Of a stretch of DNA of 46,669 nt, positions 31,029-43,375 are shown one piece after another. The position numbers and the translations under genes are program-made. Numbering within the stretch: the stretch's first letter is position 1; every line of letters begins with the position of its first letter. This DNA comes from Reticulascus tulasneorum (taxonomy: Eukaryota > Ascomycota > Sordariomycetes > Glomerellales > Reticulascaceae), in contig LSAX01000014.1 of assembly GCA_001557505.1 (NCBI GenBank), positions 1 through 46,669 of the forward strand. Reading direction: 5' to 3'. The notes beneath the pieces were generated by a model. That model did not search any database. It had not been told where the DNA came from and saw nothing but the letters and a program-made list of their open reading frames with translations.

Positions 31029-32621
31029 TTAACGAAATTTATCTAACTTATATAAATTTATAAGATTTTCCTTATTAATAATACTCAAAATCTTATTACC
31101 CTGACTTTTCCCTCTAATGTAAGGAGTAATAAGATTAGGCATTTCTATATATTTACCGTCTCTTTTAAAATAAAGAACTTTTTCCCTTTGTTGGTGTACA
31201 TTAGGGTCATATAAATGATATGTTCAACTCTCGGGAGATGAAACAATCTTTATATAAAAACAATTATTATTATTTACTACCTCTTCACTACGAATCATAT
31301 CTAGATCATTAGCAGGAGTATAAGATGTATATCAAGATAATGCTTCTTTTCTTTCGACTCCTCCAACTCATGCCTCATTTGGATGAAATTCGGCATTATA
31401 TGCTAGCATCTCCTCTTTAGTTTTAAAAGTACCAATTAACTTAAAGACTCTTAATTTCACATCATCATGCATAAATACGCCTGAATACGGGACAGCGAAA
31501 TGTATAGGAGTATTATTATATTTTCCAAAAACATATAAATCTTTTCATCTCTCAGCCAGCATAGTGTGCTCCTGAGAATGAAGCAAAAAAGAAAGTACCT
31601 TAGCCTCGTTTTTAGCCAAATGTAAACGCTTAATAGGTTCTACACTAGTATAAAAATAAGGAGGAATTCCCCCAACCTGCGCTGTTCAATCATGTAAAAA
31701 TTTATCAACGGGGAATCTTTCTACTTCACCTTCTTCCCCAGGTGAAGGGATGTAAGAAAAAAGAGAGTCAGTATAAGGTATACTGACCTTACTATTTTCT
31801 GGTTTAATATTAATATCAGATTTGAATTTAAAAAAGTCTAAAAAAGTAAACTCCGCTTTTCCAAAAAAAAAAACAAAAAATGTAATATCTAACAAAAGAC
31901 CCATCTCCGCAGCTAATGAAGGAAGTACTAAACTTAAAAGAGGAAGAAATATAAATTTATTAAAAAAACGAATACAAAAAGCTATTATATAGCTATAAAC
32001 CAACATTATACAATATAATAATTTATTAGTTCATATTTTAAAAATATTTCCTTTTAGATTAAAAAAAAATTTTCTTAGATATAACCTAATTTTATTAAAA
32101 TAAAATAAGGGCATACATGGTAATAAAGTAAGAAAAACTAAAGATCAGGGAAAAACATATAAAGAATCTATATAACTTAAAATTCAACCTATTAAATACA
32201 TAATAAAGGATCATTTTACTAGAATATATAACTTATTACCAAAACTTAAAGACTTTAGAGGTTTATTATCAATAATTGCATTAATTTTATTTCTTTTTTC
32301 TAAAAAGAAAAAAAGAAATTTTAAAAATCCTAATAATAAAACTATAAATATAAAACCTAACATTATTATTAATAATAATAATTTAGTATCCGTAGATAAA
32401 GATAGCATAAAATTATTTATATATATAAATAAAATACGTCTATAATTAATAACTAAAACTAAACAAAGAATTCCCATTATTGTAAACATTTCTTTTAAAT
32501 CTTTGGGTAAGTAAATAAAAGAAGCATTTAAAATTTCAGGATTTTCATTCAGTTTTTCTTTTTCGTCTTTAGGACTTTTTTTTAATCTATTACCAAGGGA
32601 AGAATTAATTAAGAACCTCAA
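31029..32621 (-). CDS. Unknown multi-pass membrane protein, paralog family member C (about 530 aa)
   Basis: The longest of three paralogs. In code 4 the frame runs from a TTG at 32621, which overlaps the cox3 stop region by 13 nt in another frame, to the TAA at 31029. The start is uncertain because the frame remains open into cox3 and no ATG lies nearby. Order of features: hydrophilic N-terminus (residues 1-40), two helices (about 48-62 and 80-105), LVKWSFIMYLIGW near 135, further helices, CIRFFNKFIFLPLLSL near 215, an acidic/Pro loop (PSPGEEGEVE), then the soluble half with SFLLHSQEHTM, RWKDLYVFGK, IGTFKTKEEMLAYN, EAWVGG, YHLYDPN and a C-terminus LYKLDKFR. It lies between cox3 and trnK. Function unknown. 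Confidence 0.77.
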
Positions 32622-33419
32622 TAATAGATAGAGATGTACAAAAAAAGTCAGACCACATCTACAAAATGTCAGTATAAAATACCACCTTCGAATCCTAGAT
32701 GATGGTTGTCAGTTAAATGGTAAGCAAAAATTCTTCATAATGCTACCCCTAGAAAAATAGTACCGATTATAACGTGTAATCCATGAAATCCTGTTCCAAA
32801 AAAGAAACATGTACCAAAGGCACCATCACTTATAGTAAAAGAGGATACACTATATTCTACTCCTTGAAATATTGTAAATATTACAGCTAATAACACTGTA
32901 AATATTGAACCGTATAAAGCTGCAGCTCTATTCCCTTTAATTAAAGCATGATGAGCATAAGTAATTGTAGCACCACTAGATAACAATATAATTGTATTAA
33001 GTAGAGGTAATTCAAAAGGATTTATAGGCTCTATACCCATAGGAGGTCATTGAGCACCTAATTCAATTGTAGGAGTTAAAGCACTGTGAAAAAAGGCTCA
33101 GAATATAGCCATAAAAAATAATGCCTCAGATACTATAAAAAGGATTACTCCTAAATTAAGTCCTTTCTGTACAGCTAAAGTATGATTACCTAAAAATGTA
33201 CCTTCACTTATTATATCTCTAAATCAACAAGACATAGAATATACAACTAATATTCCACTTATATATACATAATAATATGAATTACTAAAGCTATGCATAG
33301 ATAAAGCTGCATTAGTAGTCAAGTTTAATAAAGATAAACTAGTATATAAAGGTCAAGGGGAAGGAGATACTAAATGAAAAGGATGATCCTGAAAATTACT
33401 TCTTATCATATTAGTCATT
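32609..33419 (-). CDS. cox3: Cytochrome c oxidase subunit 3 (one-base frameshift)
   Basis: COX3, a seven-helix core subunit of complex IV. ATG at 33419, TAA at 32609; 811 nt, one more than a multiple of three. The N-terminus reads correctly to the SPSPWP region, where a run of five G's (33357-33361, plus strand) should have four; beyond it the other frame encodes the rest without interruption: [47 protein letters not shown] and WHFVDVVWLFLY, with UGA as Trp. With four G's the protein would be 269 aa, normal for the family. A homopolymer sequencing error is far likelier than a dead single-copy cox3. Confidence 0.93.
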
Positions 33420-33530
33420 CAAATTTTTCTTTTTTTATATAATTATTTATAATTTAACAATATCACTTATAAATAAGTTCCAAGCCTAGAATAGAGAAAA
33501 CAGGGTACAAAAAAATTGTACTTATATTTT

Positions 33531-33618
33531 TAGGAAGAAAAGGACTCGAACCTTCGATAGCTGGTATAGCTATTGAGTTTACAGCTCAACCCGTCGTACC
33601 AACAAACGGAACCTTCCT
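33531..33618 (-). tRNA. trnY: tRNA-Tyr (GUA)
   Basis: A class II tRNA with a long variable arm. Acceptor AGGAAGG/TCTTCCT, anticodon arm TTGAG-CTGTAAA-CTCAA, T-loop TTCGAGT. Lies between rns and cox3. Confidence 0.94.
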
Positions 33619-33727
33619 TGGTATATATAATACGTATTCAATGAATTAAAATTTAATTCAGAATATAATAAATATAAAATATTTCTTTTTATAATTATTT
33701 GTATCTATATATAATCTTTTTAAGTTT

Positions 33728-35330
33728 AATTAATCCCGTGCAACTTCCACTACACGAACCATATTTCGACTTAACACTAATCAAAGCCACACATACGAAG
33801 AATTCGACTGCAACCCTCTAATTCTATTTATAAAAGAACTTACAGTAAAATAGCAAACTTATTGCGGGAACTTTTTTCAGCATGTGACGAGTGGTTAGTA
33901 CCAATCCGAAGGAATATTCACCGTGACATGGTGATTCACGATTACTAGTAATTACTTATTCATATAGCCGAATTTCAGGCTACAATCCTTGCGTAAATAT
34001 ATCCTTTTTTCTGAGATTAGCTAAAATTTACATTTTTGCTTCTCTTTGTTAAGGAATACGTGGCACGTCTATAGCCCACAACATAAGGGCCATGATGACT
34101 TGTCTTAGTCCTTCTTATCTTATCTCATATAAAGATAAAAAGTGCTTTATCAAATTTTTTATAAATAAAGCAAAGGATTTCGTTAATTTCGTGGAAAAAC
34201 CACAGTTTCGCAACATTAACTGAAAACAGCCGTGCAACTCCTGTAAAATATTCAAATTGTGGTAAGGTTTTTCGTGGACCATCGAATTAAATAACATACT
34301 TCACTACTGGTGTCAGAAACGGTCTAGTGATTTCAGTTCCTGCGTTGCCGCATTACTCTTGAGGTGAAATGCTTACATTTTCATTTATAGACTAAATTTT
34401 TTTTATCTAATCCATGGCATTCATAATTCTCTGCAAAGACTACTGGGGTATCTAATCCTTTTTGTTCTCTGTGCCTTCGTCCTTCGACGTCAGTTTTTAC
34501 ATGAAAGACTGCCTTCGCCTTTACCAGTCCCTTTGGTATAATAAGATATGATCCCTTCACCTCAAGTACTGTCTTCCTCTATAAAACTCTAGTCTAATAC
34601 TCTGTTTTGCATATAAGATATTATGACCGTCTGGGTACCCTTTAAACCTAATCATGATGAATAACACTAGTCTCTTACGTATTACCGCGACTGCTGGCAC
34701 GCAATTGGTCAAGACCTGTATATACATATGGTCATTATAAATATGCATTTAAAATTTTATTCAAATAATCAATTAAATCTTACTTTAGAAATACACTTAA
34801 ATAAGTTTTTAACCTTATTTTATTTCTTTTTTTTCAGACTTCTCATTTCTCCAAGTTACCAGTTCGGTCTTTAGACCATTGACTAAGATTCCTCACTGCT
34901 GTACTAATTTTGCATTGGGATTTTCTCAGACCCAATGTGGTCGATCAACCTCTCAGCTACGACTACGAAAATATGTGGCTAGTTAAGTCATAACCCTAAC
35001 TACTACCTATCTCGAAATACTTATTTTCTTCCTAAAGCGAAATTTCTTCTTTTTTTTTTATGAGGTATTTTAGACCTCACTTTAAGAGAGTAAAAATATA
35101 TTCTTCTCACCTGTACACCACTTATTAATTAAATTGTTCATTAAATTAACCGTTCGATTAGCATGTGTCAAGCATTTGGACAGCGTTCAATCAGAGCCAT
35201 CACCAAGCTCATCTAATAATTTATGTAGGATTACTCTTTTTAGGAGCAATCACATCACTAATAAATCTAGAACTTTTTTTAATTTTTATTTCAAAACGGA
35301 TAAACATAAGCTATGTTCTGATATGTAGAT
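33728..35330 (-). rRNA. rns: Small subunit ribosomal RNA
   Basis: Mitochondrial 16S-like rRNA. In the rRNA sense, the 5' domain has GATGGCTCTGATTGAACGCT near 35190, the 530 and 790 loops lie in the middle, and the 3' decoding region has the segment AAGTCGAAATATGG (cf. AAGTCGTAACAAGG) just before the end, near 33760. Both ends are approximate; the 5' end could reach about 35390. No intron is evident. Confidence 0.9.
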
Positions 35331-35578
35331 TTATTACTAAATAATAAATTTCTATAGGATTAATCGTTCGCAAATTCTTTTTTTTAATAAATAACTATTT
35401 ATATAAATTTGATATTTTCTACTTTAGACCTTTAATTTGAGCTAGAGTAATTTTTAGGTACATATAGTATATATTTTATAACTTTACAATTTTTATTAAA
35501 AATATCTTTCATTTAACACTAATTTTTATTATATTTAATTAAATTTATTTTTATTAAAAACAAATGATAATTTTATAT

Positions 35579-36373
35579 TTAATGTAAGTCTAAACCATCT
35601 TTTATATAAGAAGAAGATAAAACTACAAAAACTTGAGCTTGTATAAAGGCTATTCCTATTTCTAATCCCGAGAAAGCTATAATAAAAGCTAAAGGAACTA
35701 AACCTAAAAAGAAATAAATTATACCTGAAGACATTATATTATATGTAAATCCTGCTAATATATTTAACAACATATGACCTGAAAGAATATTCGCAGCTAA
35801 TCTTAATCCAAGAGAAATATTACGAGCAAGATAAGATATAAGCTCTATTAAAACTAATAAAGGTAATAAACCTAAAGGACAACCAGCTGGAACTAATAAA
35901 GAAAAGAATTCTAAACCATGTTTTTGAAATCCTAGAATAGTTGCTCCTAATACTATAGTAAAACTAAGAGCAAAAGTTAATATAAAATGGCTTGTAGATG
36001 CAAAGCTATAAGGAATCATTCCTATTAAATTATTCATTAAAATAAATATAAATAAAGTGTATATGAAAGGAAAATATATTTGACCACTTCTTGAATTTAT
36101 TTGATTTACAACTATACTATGAATTGTTGCATATAAAGATTCTTGACTAACAGATCAATTATTACTTACTAATTTATTATTATTAATACTTAATCCACTA
36201 ATAATTAATATAAAAATAAATCCTAATGTTAAGTATAATCCTATATTAGTTATAGATATGTGTAAATTATTTATTACGGGGGCATCTAGACTTAATAAGT
36301 CTCTTATTTCAAATTGGTCTAAAGGACTACATATTTCTTTGTAAAAATTTCCAGCTAAACTTAAAGTATTCAT
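35579..36373 (-). CDS. atp6: ATP synthase subunit 6
   Basis: A 264-aa Fo subunit a, which forms the proton half-channels beside the c-ring. ATG 36373, TAA 35579, one UGA Trp near residue 73. The essential Arg is seen in the SLGLRLAANILSGHMLL helix, and the last helices contain the conserved acidic Glu and Gln (GLEIGIAFIQAQVF). The N-terminal propeptide-like stretch before SPLDQFEI is typical of fungal ATP6. Confidence 0.97.
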
Positions 36374-36721
36374 ATTATACTCTAAGTACTAATTATAAGC
36401 CTTTAAATATCTAATTACCTACATATTATTCAAATTGAATAATACTTAAAAAATTTTGTTAAAAATAGTTAAAAAACAATTAAAAGACAAAACGAGATAT
36501 ATTTTTATGTAATATTAATAACAAAAAATTCGTATTTTTAATATACAAATCTGTTTTTTGTGCTTTAATTTTTGCTCCTAAAGTATTTTATCCTCTTAAA
36601 ATTTATCTATTAATTGTATAAATTAAATTTTAAGACAATAAATGTTTGAGGCTATTTAATTAAGTTAACATAATTATGTGAACATTTTTCTTAAGTTATA
36701 TCTAAATATTAAACTTTAATA
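36374..36721. repeat. atp8-atp6 spacer with hairpin
   Basis: An AT-rich spacer of 348 nt without a gene. A perfect palindrome with 10-nt arms (TATTATTCAA and complement) around one base lies at 36424-36444. Confidence 0.5.
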
Positions 36722-36886
36722 TTAATTACGGAATTCGTCTCATAATTCTTTTATGAAAGTACGAGATAAAAATAAGAAAATTATTCTTGGTAATATATAT
36801 TTAGATAATATATATAAAAGAGATACAATTATAACGAAAGCAAAAACTATTTCATTTACAAAATAAAAAGGTACTAATTGAGGCAT
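36722..36886 (-). CDS. atp8: ATP synthase subunit 8
   Basis: A 54-aa subunit 8 of Fo. It starts MPQLVPFYFVNE, the diagnostic N-terminus, followed by one membrane helix and a charged C-terminal tail (RTFIKELWDEFRN) with one UGA Trp. Located between nad4 and atp6, as in related fungi. Typical length is 48-55 aa. Confidence 0.95.
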
Positions 36887-36982
36887 TATTTATATTAAAA
36901 AATTTTTTATTAAATACTCCAAAATAATGATAGTATTAACGTTAGATATAAAACTAAAATCTAAATCCATAAGTTCTTTAAT

Positions 36983-38446
36983 CTAATAATTATATATTAA
37001 ATTAAGGGCAGAATAATGTAAAGTATCTAAAATCAAAGAAGGATATATACCTAATATAACAGTAAATAATACTAATACGAATAATAGTAAAAATTCTCTT
37101 TTATTTGTGTCAAATATATTTTCTTCAAAAAATTTAGTAAATGAACCTCCAAATGTTATTCTATTAAACATATATATAGTATACGCAGCCGAAAATATTA
37201 TAGAGGTACATCCAAAAAAACCTAATACTGGTAATTTTTCTACCATACCGTAAAGAGACATAAATTCTCCTATAAAATTTAATGTTAAAGGAGCCCCACA
37301 ATTTCCTAAAGATAATATAAAGAAAAGTATAGAGAATAAAGGCATAAGTTGAGCTATTCCTCTATAAGAGTATATCATTCTAGTCCCAGATCTGTCGTAT
37401 AATATACCTCCAGCGCATATAAATAAACCACTAGATACAAATCCATGAGCTAACCCTAAAACTATACTTCCTTCTATTCCTTGAATTGTGTTACTAAATG
37501 CTCCTATTAAATATACTGCTGCATGAGATACAGAGCTATAGGCAATTAATTCCTTAACATCTACAGTTCTTAATGTACTAAAACTTGCATATATTATAGT
37601 AATAACTCCTATAGTATATATAAAAAATGTAAAATCCAATGAGGCCTTAGGTAATATGGGTAAAATTAGTCTAAAAATACCATATAAACTTAATTTTAAA
37701 ACAATACCAGCAAGTATAATACTTCCACCTAATGGCGATTCCACATGAGCTTTTAATAATCAATTGTTTAAAAATATTGTAGGAGTTTTTACAGCAAATG
37801 CTATAAAAATACCAGTGAATAAAAAGAACTGTGTAGTATAATCAAAGTTAGTTTTAAATAAAGCATCAAAATCTGTTGTTCCCATTATTGAGAACATAGC
37901 TAAAATAGATAATAGCAAAAATAAAGATCCTCACAATGTATATAAGAAAAAATAATAACTTGCTCTTACTTTATTACCAGATCCAAATAAACCTATTAAT
38001 AAAAATAAAGGAGGAAGTATACTTTCAAAAAATATATAAAATAAAAGTATATCTAATACTAAAAACACAGCTAATAACAATGTTTCTAATAATAGTACAG
38101 TTACTAAATAAAATTTCACATTTTCTTTTATTGAATTTCAGTTTGATAATAAAGCTATTGGTATTATTATTGTTGTCAATAATACAAAATATACAGATAT
38201 TCCGTCTATTCCTAAATAAATATCAAATAATTGTACATTATAATGTTCTTGTACAAATTGGAATTGGTTACTACTTGAATTAAAAAAAATAAATATTATA
38301 AAAGATAAAATTAAATTCAAACTTGAAGTTATTAAACTTATTTTTTTATATAATAAAATATTTTGGGCTTCTTTTTCATAAGAGGTGACACTACAAATTA
38401 AAAATATACCTAGTATAGGTATAATAAGTAAGAGAGATAATAACAT
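36983..38446 (-). CDS. nad4: NADH dehydrogenase subunit 4
   Basis: A 487-aa ND4, an antiporter-like proton pump of complex I. ATG 38446, TAG 36983, in code 4 (UGA Trp at about 38138 and 37931). Key segments: the FFESILPPLFLLIG helix with the conserved Glu, KAHVESPLGGSIILAGIVLKL with the Lys and Glu, and the ELIAYSSVSHAAVYLIG motif. Length normal, no intron. Spacers to nad1 (183 nt) and atp8 (96 nt) hold no gene. Confidence 0.97.
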
Positions 38447-38629
38447 TACCCTAAAAAAGGATAACTATTTAAAAAAGTCATCTTATATATAAATAATTTT
38501 ATTCTAGAAAAATAAGATAAAAACTAGATATAAATTTATATCTAAAAAATAACTTTTAAATATTATAATATATATTTTCATCATATAATAGGAAATTATG
38601 ATAATATAAACAAGAGGTTAAAAAGATTT

Positions 38630-39736
38630 TTATATAGCTATATTTAAAATAAATATATTAAAAGCATATAAAGTACAAGGTAATATTATAATAAAAGCAA
38701 ATAATAGCGGTAATAAGACTGTTCAACAAAAAGACATTAATTGATCAAAACGTATTCTAGGAAACGAAGCTCTTACTCATATAAAAATAAAAACAAAAAT
38801 AGAACTTTTTAATCCTAAAATTAGCCCAGAATATAGGCCACTTTCAGTAAAACTAATAAATATATTTTTTACATTAAAGTATTCAGAAGATATTGTTCAT
38901 TTTAGATCAAACATATAAGCTCATAAATTATTTATTAAATTAAATCAATACATTAAGTTAAAATCTAATAAATAACCACCTAAAAACAATATACTAGTTA
39001 ATATACACATTAGTAATATACTGGCGTATTCAGCTAAAAAAAAAAACACAAATATTACTGCAGCGTGCTCTGTCATAAATCCACTAACTAATTCAGATTC
39101 CGCTTCAGCTAAATCAAATGGGGCTCTGTTTGTTTCCGCTACAGAACCTATAAAAAATATTAAGAAAATAGGGAATATAGGTAATATAAGCCATACTGCT
39201 TTTTGAGTTTGTATATTTATATTTAAATTTAAACTACCTGTAATCATAATTATTAATAGTATAGCTGAACTTAAGACTAATTCATAACTAATTAATTGAG
39301 CTGTACTTCTAAGAGAACCTAAAAAAGCATATTTACTGTTAGCACTTCATCCGGCTAATAGTATACCATAAGTAGATATAGATGAAACCGCTAACATGTA
39401 TAATATACCTAATTCTAAATCATTCAAAGTTAAACCAGGACCATAAGGTATTACTCCATACCCAAGCAATGCGAAAGCCAAAGTTATTATAGGACCTAAA
39501 AAAAAAAGTATAGTATTTGATTGAGTTGGTGCTACATACTCTTTAAGTATTAATTTTAATGCGTCCGCAAAAGCTTGTAATAAACCATAATATCCTACAG
39601 CGTTAGGTCCTAATCTTCTTTGCATACTTGCCATTGTTTTTCTTTCAGCAACTGTTATAAAAGCGACTGCTAATAAAGCGGGCAGCATTAATAAAATTAC
39701 TTCAAATATAGATAATAAAGTAGATACATAAAACAT
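38630..39736 (-). CDS. nad1: NADH dehydrogenase subunit 1
   Basis: A 368-aa ND1, which forms the quinone-access chamber of complex I. ATG 39736, TAA 38630, code 4. The AERKTMASMQRRLGPNAVG segment and the acidic loop VAETNRAPFDLAEAESELV are near-universal ND1 motifs; the C-terminal WVRASFPRIRFDQLM segment follows. Continuous, no intron. Confidence 0.97.
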
Positions 39737-39966
39737 TAATTATAAAAAAATAAAGGTTTTTATATTATAATTACTTAATAATAAAAGCAAGTAATAACAA
39801 ATAACTATAATTTTACATTTTTGAGTTTATTTAATTATTGAATAAAAATACAAAACTTTAAATTAAAGTAATAAAAAAAAATTTTTTTTTATCTTATGAC
39901 TAAGTATATCCTATTTTAGTTATTTATTTTACTTTAAATAACTAAAATAATTAAATAAAAATAGAC

Positions 39967-40037
39967 TTTCTTATTCTAGATTCGAACTAAAATCGGAATA
40001 TTAGAAGTATTCTGCTCTACCTTTGAGCTAATAAGAA
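39967..40037 (-). tRNA. trnR: tRNA-Arg (UCU)
   Basis: Perfect acceptor TTCTTAT/ATAAGAA, D-stem GCTC/GAGC, anticodon arm GAATA-CTTCTAA-TATTC, T-stem TTTAG/CTAGA. Decodes AGR. Confidence 0.94.
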
Positions 40038-40360
40038 TATTATTTTTATATAATAAGCAGATTTTTCGTCTAATCTATTTTCAAGTTGTTCTAATTTAGT
40101 TAGCATTGTTTCAGCTCTATATTCTAAATTTTCTTTACCTGTTTTTTCATAAACCTTCCATCATTTTTCTTTTTTATTTAATATTTAGACAATTAGTCTT
40201 ATGAAGAAAAATTACTTTTTGGTTCCGTTATGGGACTCATTACACTCCTTATTTTATTTACAATTAATACATTTAATTGTATTTTATATAAATCATAAAA
40301 AAAAGTTACATAATTTTTAAATATTATACTTCTTAAATCTTCTATATGGTCAATTATTAT
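40017..40360 (-). pseudogene. ORF remnants after cox1
   Basis: Two coding-like stretches fill the cox1-trnR(ucu) spacer. The first (40360-40199) continues the cox1 frame past its stop for 53 codons, ending near MSPITEPKSNFSS. The second (40184-40017, 55 codons, another frame) encodes a charged helical sequence including WWKVYEKTGKENLEYRAET and KLEQLENRLDEKS, and stops inside trnR. Neither has a clear ATG start. Together they look like a broken free-standing ORF, possibly the tail of a lost element. I do not recognise it. Confidence 0.5.
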
Positions 40361-41992
<1,632 letters not shown>

Positions 41993-42161
41993 AGCTAAAT
42001 ACCTATTTTCTTGATTTTCTTTCACGTATTTATTTATTAATTGTATTGTACAATCAAAGAATGTTTTACTTCTATTTTTTTATAATCATTATTATAAAAA
42101 GTAAATAAAGTAATTAGTATTAAAAGTTAGGAATCTAATTAAATTAGAGAATAATCAAATT

Positions 42162-42239
42162 AATTATGGAGGAATCGAACCTCATGTTCATTATTGATAA
42201 TACAATATTTAAGAATATTTACCTTTTATATTCATAATT
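42162..42239 (-). pseudogene. trnC-like tRNA pseudogene upstream of cox1
   Basis: The T-arm and acceptor 3' strand share a 20-nt identical block with trnC(gca) at 43202-43270, and the ends form a perfect 7-bp acceptor (AATTATG/CATAATT). The middle is AT-rich and does not give a normal anticodon arm: either a 6-nt loop or a mispaired stem with UAA. Probably a partial duplication of trnC, perhaps kept as a processing signal upstream of cox1. Confidence 0.6.
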
Positions 42240-42292
42240 TTTGAAATTAAATTAAATTTAATTTCATTTCCAACTTGTATATAAACAAAAAA

Positions 42293-42967
42293 TTATCTTC
42301 TAGAATTACCTAATTGAGTTTGTAAATCGTTAATTCTATTTTTTAATTCACTTTCATTACTTCAAGCTTCTGTTCCAAAAATATCTGCTCCTCTACTTAA
42401 TTTAAATTCTTTAGCTATATTAACTAAATCTTTACTAATATAAATAGGTTTTTCTTTATTTCTTAAAGGAAATATCCTAGGCTCAAGTCCACGGTTTCTA
42501 ATCTTAAAAGGTCTATACTCAATAGACCAGCCTAAAGTTCGAGGATCCCCTGAACTCATAGCTAATTTTGCGGCACACGCAAGTCTGTATACTTCTTTTG
42601 AACTTAACATATTTTCACCTCAATTTTGTGAATAAACAGTTTTGTGACTACGGCTAGTCGAATCAGAATTTAGTTGATTAATTAATTTACGAATTAATTC
42701 ATCATCTTCTTCTTTATCGCTTCTTGACTCAGTTACTTGGTTGGCTAAACAACCATCACGAGTAATATAACCATCTTCATCAGTTAAAGATACAAGATAT
42801 AAACCACCAAATAATGTCATTCAAATTAACACGGATACTATAAAACTCTGAATAAGAATGATAATAATACTGCATAATAAAATAAATATAGGCATTATGT
42901 CGAAGTTGTCGACTTTTAATCCTATAGTTGTAATGTAAATTTCGTTTGTAATAAAAAAGTTTGTCAT
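42293..42967 (-). CDS. Unknown membrane-anchored protein in the cox1-cob spacer (224 aa)
   Basis: I do not recognise this ORF. It reads 224 codons from the first ATG after an in-frame stop (42967) to the TAA at 42293, with UGA as Trp at 42620 and 42362. Residues 1-27 are hydrophilic; a membrane helix follows at about 29-60 (PIFILLCSIIIILIQSF and onward); then an acidic/charged linker (SDKEEDDELIRKLINQL), a more ordered segment with CAAKLAMSSGDPRTLGWSIEY and RPFKIRNRGLEPRIFPL, and a short coiled-coil-like tail (ESELKNRINDLQTQLG). It lies between cox1 and trnC-cob. The degraded copy at 9745-10160 is the overlap of the circular map. Confidence 0.7.
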
Positions 42968-43201
42968 GTTAAAAATTTAAAATTAAAAATATTATCTCTA
43001 TCGAGTTGTGGAACCACTTATAAGTATTGATATATGTATATGTAAACGTATTTTCTTTTTATTCACGATATATATATATAAATTGTATCTTTTACCCTAA
43101 AAAAGGTGATATGGAGACCTGAATCGTTTGTCAAACGACTTGCTTTTTTTCTAAAGCTATTGTCCCATAAAAGTTAAAAAAGATTTTAACAGTAAAAGAT
43201 A

Positions 43202-43270
43202 AGATTATGGAGGAATCGAACCTCTTACTAAAGATTTGCAGTCAAAGTGCAGACCATCTACTTCATAATC
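43202..43270 (-). tRNA. trnC: tRNA-Cys (GCA)
   Basis: Acceptor GATTATG/CATAATC, D-stem GTAG/CTGC, loop CTGCAAA and T-loop TTCGATT. The anticodon stem pairs poorly (only two clear pairs next to the loop). It lies between cob and cox1, the usual place for trnC in Hypocreales, and is the only Cys tRNA in the window. Confidence 0.82.
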
Positions 43271-43375
43271 TGTATTTTATTGAAAAAATAATTAAAACAA
43301 AATTATTTGAATATTTTTATTAAAAATAAAATTAGAATAATGTTAGTATACCCAAGTATATCTAGAATAAAAATT

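Noticed and set aside
34115..34748. Minus-strand frames of 60 and 63 codons
   Set aside because: They lie within rns; the sequence is rRNA.
37936..38283. A plus-strand frame of 115 codons
   Set aside because: Antisense of nad4, with low-complexity Leu/Ile content as expected from AT-rich antisense sequence.
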